A DNA stretch of 6,284 nt from Pelomonas sp036401055 (GTDB lineage Bacteria > Pseudomonadota > Gammaproteobacteria > Burkholderiales > Burkholderiaceae_C). Shown here in pieces: positions 1-5,442 of this stretch. Below the pieces are notes generated by a model, which saw only the letters and a list, made by a program, of their open reading frames with translations, ran no database searches and was not told where the DNA came from. Positions within the stretch are counted from its first letter, which is position 1. The number at the start of each line of letters is the position of its first letter. The DNA lies in NCBI GenBank assembly GCA_036401055.1, contig DASWWC010000319.1, positions 1 to 6,284 on the forward strand, given 5' to 3'. The position numbers and the translations under genes were made by a program.

Positions 1-1
1 C

Positions 2-172
2 GCAAGCCAGGCGGAAGCCGCCGCCGCCCAGCGCCGCGAGCAGGCACAGGAGCGCCAGCAGCGTCTGCAGCAGCGTCTGGCAGAGCACAAGAAGCGCGAG
101 GCCGCCCGCACCAAGCCGGCGGCGCCGGCCCTGCCACTGCCCGGCGCTTCGGCGGCTTCAGCGCCGCGCTGA
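2..172 (+). CDS. C-terminal end of an unidentified protein with a charged Gln/Arg/Ala-rich helix (5' partial)
   Basis: Reading from base 2 gives 56 codons ending in TGA at 170-172; the gene begins before the window. The first ~39 residues are rich in Ala, Gln, Arg, Glu and Lys without Pro or Gly, for example QRLQQRLAEHKKREAARTK, which should form a long amphipathic helix or coiled coil. The last ~17 residues are a Pro/Ala/Ser tail. About 80 % of third codon positions are G or C, which supports this frame, although the other two forward frames are also open over part of it. A strong hairpin follows 8 nt after the stop. No catalytic or binding motif is visible and I do not recognise the family; any named function would be a guess. 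The fragment is convergent with the phosphatase gene, so the two are not co-transcribed. Confidence 0.6.
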   Translation, partial: ASQAEAAAAQRREQAQERQQRLQQRLAEHKKREAARTKPAAPALPLPGASAASAPR

Positions 173-179
173 GCGCCTG

Positions 180-203
180 CTGGGCCGCCCACGGGCGGCC
201 CAG
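180..203. terminator. GC-rich hairpin between convergent genes, possible bidirectional terminator
   Basis: CTGGGCCGCC (180-189) is perfectly complementary to GGCGGCCCAG (194-203), giving a 10-bp stem with loop CACG. It lies 8 nt after the stop of the upstream + gene and 5 nt after the stop of the - strand phosphatase gene, so one element could serve both. Neither side has a run of T, so it is not a classical intrinsic terminator. It may act as an mRNA 3'-end stabiliser or with Rho. Confidence 0.6.
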
Positions 204-207
204 GCAC

Positions 208-978
208 TCAATCCAGGCTCTCGAGCTTGACGATGGCGATGGACAGGTTGTCGCCGCCGCCGCGGGCGCGCTGACGCGCCTTGCTGACCAGCAGCTCGGC
301 CGCCTCGCGCGGCGGCAGGCTGTACAGCACGCTGCCCAGTTCCTGCGGCGTGAAGTAGTGCCACAGGCCGTCGCTGCAGCACATCAGCGTGTCTCCCACC
401 TCCAGGCCCTCGAAGCGCTCCGACGTGGAGGTCGGGTCCTGCACCGTGCCCAGGCAGGCCGTCAGCAGGTTGCTCTGCGGGTGCGTGCTGGCCTCGGCCT
501 CGGTCAGCTGCCCCTCGTCCACCAGGCGCTGCACGTAGGAGTGGTCCATCGAGCGCTTCACCAATCGCGCGCCGCGGAACCAGTAGATGCGCGAGTCGCC
601 GGAGTGGATCCAGTACGCGCTGCGGTCGCTGCTGACGACGAAGCTGGCGATGGTGCTGTGCGGCTCCTCCTCGGCGGAGATGGCCGTCAGCTTGATCATC
701 AGGTGTGCCTCGGACGTGATCTGGCCCAGCAGCTCGGCGGGCGACTCGTCCTCGGGGGAATAGCGCTCGAACAGCTGGCGCGCGGTCAGGATGACCTGGT
801 CCGCCGCCTTGCGGCCGCCGCTCTTGCCGCCCATGCCGTCGGCCACGATGCCCATCACGCAGCCCTCGATGCGAGGGTGAGCGATGACGGCCACCTGGTC
901 CTGCTGGTAGGCCCGGTCACCGCGATGGGTGCCGGTGGCGGCGTTGAGTCGGAAACCGACGGCGGTGGGCGGAGGCAT
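208..978 (-). CDS. PP2C-family serine/threonine protein phosphatase
   Basis: A 256-aa cytoplasmic protein that is almost entirely one PPM/PP2C catalytic domain, expected to remove phosphate from phospho-Ser/Thr with a two-metal (Mn/Mg) centre. Motifs in order are: R22-x4-D27 (GDRAYQQD, in place of the usual RxxNED), the metal-binding VADGMGG (D47, G48), HST at 107-109, SGDSRIYWFRG (D128), DHSYVQRLVDEGQL (145-158), CSDGLW (D203) and GGGDN (D243, N244). No signal peptide, membrane segment or regulatory domain is seen. The length fits stand-alone bacterial PP2C enzymes of the PrpC/PstP catalytic type. The ATG at 978 is chosen because the domain begins within ten residues of it; no good Shine-Dalgarno precedes it. 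It is transcribed away from ydcH-yoaA. No kinase gene lies in the window, so its substrate is unknown. The family call is firm; the physiological role is not. Confidence 0.9.
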   Translation of the reverse strand: MPPPTAVGFRLNAATGTHRGDRAYQQDQVAVIAHPRIEGCVMGIVADGMGGKSGGRKAADQVILTARQLFERYSPEDESPAELLGQITSEAHLMIKLTAISAEEEPHSTIASFVVSSDRSAYWIHSGDSRIYWFRGARLVKRSMDHSYVQRLVDEGQLTEAEASTHPQSNLLTACLGTVQDPTSTSERFEGLEVGDTLMCCSDGLWHYFTPQELGSVLYSLPPREAAELLVSKARQRARGGGDNLSIAIVKLESLD

Positions 979-985
979 GCCGAAA

Positions 986-993
986 ACTATACT
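986..993. promoter_or_regulatory. Overlapping divergent -10 elements between the phosphatase gene and ydcH
   Basis: The sequence ACTATACT contains TATACT on the + strand (988-993) and TATAGT on the - strand (991-986), sharing a TATA core. The + hexamer would start RNA near base 1000, about 40 nt before ydcH. The - hexamer would start RNA near base 979, essentially at the phosphatase ATG. The -35 regions at normal spacing (GTGGGC for +, GCGGAG for -) do not resemble TTGACA. This is an AT-rich island in a very GC-rich region, which supports a promoter, but the evidence is only hexamer resemblance. Confidence 0.45.
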
Positions 994-1039
994 GGTCCGC
1001 TCGCTCTGCTCCGCTGCGACCGTACTTTCGCCCCCCGGA

Positions 1040-1243
1040 ATGGATGAACAACTTCACTCGTTGACGCGGCGGCTCATCGAACTGCGCATGGAGCACGCCG
1101 ACCTGAACGCGGCCATCGACCGAATGGCCGGGCAGGCGCCCGTGGACGAGTTGGCCGTGCAGCGGCTGAAGAAGCGCCGGCTGGCGCTGCGCGACATGAT
1201 TGCCCGGCTGGAAGCGACGACCGAGCCCGATGACCTTGCCTGA
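1040..1243 (+). CDS. YdcH/DUF465-family small helical protein
   Basis: A 67-aa protein matching the YdcH (DUF465) pattern: an N-terminal helix with H6, L8 and the segment LIELRMEHADLNAAID (12-27), then a loop, then LKKRRLALRDMIARLE (43-58). The family usually runs 65-80 aa and forms a helical hairpin. Its biochemical role is not established, and none should be inferred here. The ATG at 1040 is preferred: an in-frame start at 929 would place 37 unrelated residues before the domain and run through the divergent promoter and the phosphatase gene. The Shine-Dalgarno is poor, with only GGA touching the ATG. The gene overlaps the yoaA start by 14 nt, so the two are probably co-transcribed and perhaps translationally coupled. 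The function of that pairing is unknown. Confidence 0.82.
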   Translation: MDEQLHSLTRRLIELRMEHADLNAAIDRMAGQAPVDELAVQRLKKRRLALRDMIARLEATTEPDDLA

Positions 1244-3287
1244 GCAGGACCTCGACGACTGGCTCGATGCCCTCGATCAGGCCACACCGCCGCTAGCGCC
1301 CGCTGCCGACGAACTGGCCCAGGCCGTCGAAGCCGCCTTCGACGCCGGCGGCCCGCTGGCGCGGCTGGACCCCGGCTACAAGCCGCGCGAGCCGCAGTTG
1401 CAGATGAGCCGCGCCGTCGCGCGGGCGCTGAGCCGGCGCCAGGCGCTGGTGGTCGAGGCCGGCACCGGCGTCGGCAAGACCTTCGCCTACCTGGTGCCCA
1501 CGCTGCTGTCCGGCAGCCGCGCCTTGATCAGCACCGCCACCAAGAGCCTGCAGGACCAGCTGTTCCTGCGTGACCTGCCGCGGCTGACCCAGGCGCTGAA
1601 CACACCCGTACGGCTGGCGCTGCTGAAGGGGCGTGGCAGCTATTTGTGCCTGCACCGCATGAAGGAGGCGCGCGTGTCCGGCGAGTTCCCGGACCGGCGC
1701 ACGGCGCTGTCGCTGGCGCGCATCGAGCGCTGGGCGCAGATCACCAAGAGCGGCGACTTCGCCGAGATCGACGGCCTGGACGAGCGTTCGCCCATCATCC
1801 CCATCGTCAGCTCCAGCCGCGAGAACTGCCTGGGGCAGGAGTGCCCCGACTGGAAGGCCTGCCACGTCGTCAAGGCGCGGCGCGAGGCCATGGAGGCCGA
1901 CGTCGTCGTCGTCAACCACCACCTGTTCTTTGCCGACCTGACGCTGCGCGACACCGGCGTGGCCGAGCTGCTGCCCAGCGTCGAGATCGCCGTCTTCGAC
2001 GAGGCCCACCAACTGGCCGAGGCCGGCGTGCAGTTCCTCGGCACGCTGCTGGGCACCTCGCAGCTGATCGACTTCGCGCGCGACACGCTGGCGCAAGGCC
2101 TGGCCCACGCACGCGGCGTGCACGACTGGCAGGCGCTGCATGCCGGCGTCGAGAAGGCCGCGCGCGAACTGCGCCTGGCCGCCGCCGGCCCGCTGGCCAC
2201 GGCGGGGCGCGAACTGCGTGGCACGCTGAAGCTGGGCTGGAAGGAGCGCGCCCACCAGCCGGCCTTTGCGACCGCGCTGGCCGGTGTCGAGACGGCCTGC
2301 GCCGCCACGCTGGAGGCGCTGACCGCCGTGCGCGAGGCGGCGCCCGACTTCGCGCGGCTGTGCGAGCGTGCGCAGCAACTGCGCGACCTGGCCAAGGCCT
2401 TCGCCGCCGACCCTGACCCGGGCGACGTGCGCTGGATCGACCTGAGCCCGCACGGCGCGCGGCTGGTCGAGTCGCCGCTGGACATCCGCGATGCGATGCA
2501 GCAGCAGCTGGAAGGCCCACCCAAGGCCTGGGTGTTCACGTCCGCCACGCTGGGCGACGACGACGGCCTGACCTGGTTCACCGAGCCGGCCGGCCTGACG
2601 GATGCGGAGATCCTGCGCGTCGGCAGCCCCTTCGACTACCCGGCCCATGCGCGGCTCTACGTGCCGCGCGGCTTCCCCAAGCCTTCCGAGCCCAGCCATC
2701 CGCCCAGCGTTGCGCTGCTGGCGTCGCGGCTGGCGCGCGCGCTGGGCGGGCGCAGCTTCGTGCTGACGACGACGCTGCGCAACCTGCAGGCCGTGGCGGA
2801 CGCGCTGCGCGAGCGCTTCGAGGAGGCGGGCGACGACATCACCGTGCTGCAGCAGGGCGCGGCGCCCAAGCGTGTGCTGCTGCAGCGCTTCGTCGACAAC
2901 CCGCGCTCGGTGCTGGTCGGCTCGGCCAGCTTCTGGGAGGGCATCGACGTGCCGGGCGACGCGCTGCAGTGCGTGCTCATCGACAAGCTGCCCTTCCCGC
3001 CGCCCAACGACCCGCTCGTCGAGGCGCGTGTGCAGCGCCTGGAGGCGCAGGGGCGCAACGCGTTCTCTGAGTATTTCGTCGCCGAGGCCGCCATCGCGTT
3101 GAAGCAGGGCGCCGGGCGGCTGATCCGCACCGAGACCGACCGCGGTCTGCTGGTGGTGTGCGACCCGCGCATGGCCGGCATGAACTACGGCCGCCGCCTG
3201 CGCGCCGCGCTGCCGCCGATGACGCCGGTGGCCAACGAGGCCGAGGCGCTGGAGTGGCTGCAGCGCCTGAATGCAGAACGGGCCTGA
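1230..3287 (+). CDS. yoaA: YoaA, iron-sulfur-cluster ATP-dependent DNA helicase (DinG/XPD family, superfamily 2)
   Basis: A 685-aa protein (E. coli YoaA is about 640 aa) with the full XPD/DinG motif set: Q-like motif YKPREPQLQM (50-59), Walker A EAGTGVGKT (76-84), motif Ia ISTATKSLQDQ (100-110), four iron-sulfur cysteines C140, C200, C205 and C211, DEAH box 257-260, TSATL (437-441), GSPFDYP (465-471), motif V FWEGIDVPGD (569-578) and motif VI QGAGRLIR (626-633). The segments NCLGQECPDWKAC and VVVVNHHLFFADL look closer to YoaA than to DinG. This helicase unwinds DNA 5'-3'; in E. coli YoaA binds the Pol III chi subunit (HolC) and helps cells survive chain-terminating nucleosides. The region 265-400 is the variable arch domain, here Ala-rich. 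The ATG at 1230 is chosen over 1200 because residues before it are not family-like. It is the second gene after ydcH, with a 14-nt overlap. Confidence 0.93.
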   Translation: MTLPEQDLDDWLDALDQATPPLAPAADELAQAVEAAFDAGGPLARLDPGYKPREPQLQMSRAVARALSRRQALVVEAGTGVGKTFAYLVPTLLSGSRALISTATKSLQDQLFLRDLPRLTQALNTPVRLALLKGRGSYLCLHRMKEARVSGEFPDRRTALSLARIERWAQITKSGDFAEIDGLDERSPIIPIVSSSRENCLGQECPDWKACHVVKARREAMEADVVVVNHHLFFADLTLRDTGVAELLPSVEIAVFDEAHQLAEAGVQFLGTLLGTSQLIDFARDTLAQGLAHARGVHDWQALHAGVEKAARELRLAAAGPLATAGRELRGTLKLGWKERAHQPAFATALAGVETACAATLEALTAVREAAPDFARLCERAQQLRDLAKAFAADPDPGDVRWIDLSPHGARLVESPLDIRDAMQQQLEGPPKAWVFTSATLGDDDGLTWFTEPAGLTDAEILRVGSPFDYPAHARLYVPRGFPKPSEPSHPPSVALLASRLARALGGRSFVLTTTLRNLQAVADALRERFEEAGDDITVLQQGAAPKRVLLQRFVDNPRSVLVGSASFWEGIDVPGDALQCVLIDKLPFPPPNDPLVEARVQRLEAQGRNAFSEYFVAEAAIALKQGAGRLIRTETDRGLLVVCDPRMAGMNYGRRLRAALPPMTPVANEAEALEWLQRLNAERA

Positions 3288-3298
3288 AAGGCCCGTTC
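3276..3298. terminator. Hairpin at the yoaA stop codon, possible terminator for convergent yoaA and bamD
   Basis: GAACGGGCC (3276-3284) pairs perfectly with GGCCCGTTC (3290-3298), a 9-bp stem with loop TGAAA that contains the yoaA stop codon (3285-3287). No T-run follows on either strand. It is the only strong hairpin in the 30-nt gap between yoaA and the end of bamD, so it could act in both directions. A translating ribosome at the stop codon would cover the stem, which weakens the case for a simple intrinsic terminator of yoaA. Confidence 0.5.
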
Positions 3299-3317
3299 AA
3301 CTCGCGTTAGATTCAGT

Positions 3318-4133
3318 TCACCAGAGCTGCCACCAGCGGCGCTTGCTCTTGACATTGCCGCTGGCGTACTGGCTGGCGGGGAAGTTCTTGTCCAGCACGC
3401 GGCGCGCGTCGTCGCGCAGTTGCGTGAGGCCCAACTGGTCGTAGCTCTCGCCCATGATGTAGAGCGCTTCCTCGATGCCGGGGGCGTACTGGAACTCCGC
3501 CACGGCCGCCTGGGCGCGGTTGGCCGCCGCCACATAGGCCTTGCGGTTGAAGTAGTAGCGCGCCACGTGGACCTCGTAGGCCGCCAGCGTGTTGGTGATG
3601 AAGTTGATGCGCTGCGTGGCGTCTGGCGCGTACTTGGATTCCGGGAACTGCTCCACGAGCTGGCGGAAGGCCAGCAGCGCCTCGCGCGAGGCTTGCTGGT
3701 CGCGCTCCGATGCGTCCTGGTTGGCCAGGCGGCCGAACAGGCCCAGGTCCTCGTTGAAGTTGACGATGCCCTTCATGTACAGGGCGTAGTCCATCGCCGG
3801 GCTGGACGGGTTGAGCTTGATGAAGCGATCCAGCGTGGACACCGCCTGGGCGCGCTCGCCGCTGCGGTGGTAGGCCCAGGCCAGATCCAGCGTGGCCTGC
3901 TGGCCCATGGTCGTGCCCGCGGCGCGGCCTTCGATGCGCTCCAGCGTCTTGATGGCGCGGTCGTAGCTGCCGGCGTTCAGGTCATCCTTGGCGTCTGCAT
4001 ACAATTTGTCCAGCGCTGCCTGCGAGTTCGGATCGTCCTTGGGCGAGGAACCGCAGCCACTCAAGCCAAGCGCCAGGGCCATCATGAAAGCACCGAGCAG
4101 GGTGCGGCCGGGCAGGAATTTCTCAACACGCAT
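3318..4133 (-). CDS. bamD: BamD, outer-membrane protein assembly complex lipoprotein
   Basis: A 271-aa precursor, about 245 aa once processed, equal to the usual BamD length. The signal peptide has basic residues R2, K5 and R10, a hydrophobic core TLLGAFMMALALGL, and lipobox LSGC with the lipidated Cys at 27; G28 and S29 after it do not signal inner-membrane retention. The mature part is a TPR superhelix: YADAKDDLNAGSYDRAIKTL (45-64), a repeat around 78-110, RDQQASREALLAFRQLVEQF (144-163), YYFNRKAYVAAANRAQ (193-208) and EEALYIMGESYDQLG (221-235). BamD sits on the periplasmic face of the outer membrane, binds BamA and helps insert beta-barrel proteins; it is usually essential. The protein ends RRWWQLW. 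The start at 4133 is chosen because upstream in-frame codons would put 32 non-signal residues before the signal peptide. No clear Shine-Dalgarno is seen. The divergent arrangement with rluD matches E. coli. Confidence 0.95.
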   Translation of the reverse strand: MRVEKFLPGRTLLGAFMMALALGLSGCGSSPKDDPNSQAALDKLYADAKDDLNAGSYDRAIKTLERIEGRAAGTTMGQQATLDLAWAYHRSGERAQAVSTLDRFIKLNPSSPAMDYALYMKGIVNFNEDLGLFGRLANQDASERDQQASREALLAFRQLVEQFPESKYAPDATQRINFITNTLAAYEVHVARYYFNRKAYVAAANRAQAAVAEFQYAPGIEEALYIMGESYDQLGLTQLRDDARRVLDKNFPASQYASGNVKSKRRWWQLW

Positions 4134-4177
4134 GTCTGAAGTCGGGGGCTCTGTCGCCGGCCCGGTCACACTGAACA

Positions 4178-5185
4178 ATGGGCGCGAAGTATAGGGCGGG
4201 GGGTCTCGATGACCCGGAAGACGAGGCAACGGAGGCTTCGGCCGAGGATGTGGCCGAGCGCCGCACGGCCGATGTGGAGGCCTCCGGCCATGGCGAACGC
4301 CTGGACCGCTGGCTGACCGGCCTGGCGCCGGAGTTCTCGCGCAACCACCTGCAGGCGCTGATCGAGCGCGGCTGCGTGACGGCCGACGGCCGGCCGGTGA
4401 CCAAGCCCGCGCACAAGCTGCGCGCGGGCCAGCGCGTCGAGGTCGAGCTGCAGCCCACGGACGAGAGCCGTGCCTTCCGGGCCGAGGCCATGGCGCTGGA
4501 ACTGGCCTACGAGGACGAGCACCTGCTGGTCGTCAACAAGCCCGCCGGTCTGGTGGTGCACCCGGCTGCGGGCAACTGGTCCGGCACGTTGATGAACGGC
4601 CTGCTGGCCCACCATCCCGCCGCGGCGACGCTGCCGCGCGCCGGCATCGTGCACAGGCTGGACAAGGACACCAGTGGGCTGATGGTGGTTGGCAAGACGC
4701 TGGAGGCCGTCACCGCGCTGACCCGGCTGATCGCGGCGCGCGAGGTGCACCGCGAGTACCTGGCGCTGGTCTGGGGGCGGGTGGAGAGCGCCTTCGTCGT
4801 GGAGCAGCCGCTGCGCCGCGACCCGGTGTCGCGCGTGAAGATGGCCGTTGCGCCGGCGGGCCAGGGCAAGCCGGCGCGCACTGACGTGTTCCCGCTGGGC
4901 GTGGGTGAGGTGCAGGGCCGGCCCGTCAGCGCCGTGCACTGCGTGCTGCACACGGGGCGCACCCACCAGATCCGCGTGCACCTGACGCACAGCGGCCATG
5001 CGCTGCTGGCCGATGCGCTGTACGGCGGCGCGGCGGCGCTGGGCCTGACCCGGCAGGCCCTGCATGCGGCGCGCCTGTCGTTCACGCATCCGGCCACCGG
5101 CGAGGTGCTGACGCTGCAGGCGCCACTGCCCGCCGACCTGGCCGCCGCCTGGGCCGAGATCGGTGCCGCGGACCTGTCGCGCTGA
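4178..5185 (+). CDS. rluD: RluD, 23S rRNA pseudouridine synthase
   Basis: A 335-aa RluA-family enzyme (E. coli RluD is 326 aa). It has an acidic N-terminal extension (1-37), an S4 RNA-binding domain (about 38-92, from GERLDRWL through VEVELQP), then the catalytic domain with NKPAGLVVHPA (120-130), HRLDKDTSGLMVV (159-171) holding the catalytic Asp D162, HTGRTHQIRVHL (258-269), and LADALYGG (277-284). RluD isomerises uridines 1911, 1915 and 1917 in helix 69 of 23S rRNA during 50S maturation. The bamD-rluD divergence supports RluD rather than RluC. The start is uncertain: the ATG at 4178 has no Shine-Dalgarno, and a candidate -10 hexamer lies just inside it (4190-4195). GTG at 4250 or 4274 would also leave the S4 domain intact. 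Any of these gives a functional protein. The next gene is not pgeF, as in E. coli, but scpB after a 257-nt gap. Confidence 0.93.
   Translation: MGAKYRAGGLDDPEDEATEASAEDVAERRTADVEASGHGERLDRWLTGLAPEFSRNHLQALIERGCVTADGRPVTKPAHKLRAGQRVEVELQPTDESRAFRAEAMALELAYEDEHLLVVNKPAGLVVHPAAGNWSGTLMNGLLAHHPAAATLPRAGIVHRLDKDTSGLMVVGKTLEAVTALTRLIAAREVHREYLALVWGRVESAFVVEQPLRRDPVSRVKMAVAPAGQGKPARTDVFPLGVGEVQGRPVSAVHCVLHTGRTHQIRVHLTHSGHALLADALYGGAAALGLTRQALHAARLSFTHPATGEVLTLQAPLPADLAAAWAEIGAADLSR
4188..4195. promoter_or_regulatory. Overlapping divergent -10 elements between bamD and rluD
   Basis: AGTATAGG reads TATACT on the - strand (4193-4188) and TATAGG on the + strand (4190-4195). The - hexamer would start RNA near 4181, giving bamD a ~48-nt leader. 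The + hexamer would start RNA near 4202, downstream of the ATG at 4178 but upstream of the alternative rluD GTG codons. The -35 matches are poor on both strands. The - strand element is the more credible one because its leader length and sequence are normal. Confidence 0.45.
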
Positions 5186-5191
5186 CATGGC

Positions 5192-5197
5192 TACAAT
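5192..5197 (+). promoter_or_regulatory. Candidate sigma-70 -10 element for scpB-rluB
   Basis: TACAAT matches the -10 consensus at five of six positions and starts 6 nt after the rluD stop codon, where a promoter for the next unit is expected. The predicted start of RNA is close to 5204, about 240 nt before the scpB ATG. No good -35 is present at 16-18 bp (around CGGACC), so the promoter may be weak or activator-dependent. Confidence 0.4.
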
Positions 5198-5442
5198 GCG
5201 TCCAGGTTGTCGTGCCTGAGCGCCGTGCCCCAACCTCATGAGATGTCGGCACGGCAGCCCGATGCGGGATCGAAGTCCACCCCGGATGCCGTCAACCCAC
5301 CTGCTGGCGCACCCGGTCCATTGAGGCCAGGGTCAGCGCCCCGATGCAAGACCCGCCCCAGCCGCCTGCCGAGCGCGACCCAGCGCGCAGACCCCGGGGC
5401 CAACGCCAGAGCTCTCCCCATTGAGGGTGCGAAGTTGAGTTC
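5198..5442 (+). other. Long scpB leader / intergenic region with pseudoknot potential
   Basis: This stretch, with the 12 nt before it, separates rluD from scpB and has no recognisable gene. AGGTTG (5204-5209) can pair with CAACCT (5231-5236), and GCCGTGCC (5222-5229) with GGCACGGC (5248-5255); because the arms interleave, both together form an H-type pseudoknot with loops of 12, 1 and 11 nt. CCCG/CGGG (5258-5261 with 5265-5268) is a small hairpin just after. CTCATGAG (5235-5242) is a palindrome. CCATTGAGG occurs at 5318-5326 and again at 5418-5426. A reading frame from TTG 5207 or ATG 5243 stays open to TGA 5444-5446, overlapping the scpB ATG, but its codon use is unlike the genes. It matches no riboswitch, SRP RNA or tRNA consensus that I know. 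Confidence 0.5.

Noticed and set aside
929..1039. N-terminal extension of the YdcH-like protein from the ATG at 929
   Set aside because: It would run through the phosphatase gene and the divergent promoter, and adds 37 residues with no counterpart in a family of ~70 aa.
358..1047. Open frame of 229 codons on the + strand opposite the phosphatase
   Set aside because: It has no domain and is rich in Val, His, Arg and Ala. The - strand frame carries all PP2C motifs.
1445..1452. GCTGGTGG, the E. coli Chi octamer (also at 3149-3156)
   Set aside because: Both copies fall on Leu-Val-Val codons in a high-GC gene, where this octamer is common by chance. The Chi sequence of this organism is unknown.
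1293..2699. Long open frame of 468 codons on the - strand inside yoaA
   Set aside because: It lies wholly antisense to a helicase with every family motif intact. Its product is Gln/Gly/Arg/Ala-rich without a fold signal, as expected for the reverse frame of a high-GC gene.
4166..5239. Open frame of 357 codons on the - strand covering rluD
   Set aside because: Antisense to a clear RluD; composition dominated by Arg, Gln, His and Ala, typical of a shadow frame in GC-rich DNA.
5238..5324. Small 28-codon frame starting at the ATG in CTCATGAG
   Set aside because: No Shine-Dalgarno, Arg/Pro-rich product, and its start lies within the potential pseudoknot. Nothing supports translation.
5318..5426. 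CCATTGAGG repeated exactly 100 bp apart in the scpB leader
   Set aside because: A 9-bp repeat occurring twice, with no third copy or symmetry, is too little to call an operator.
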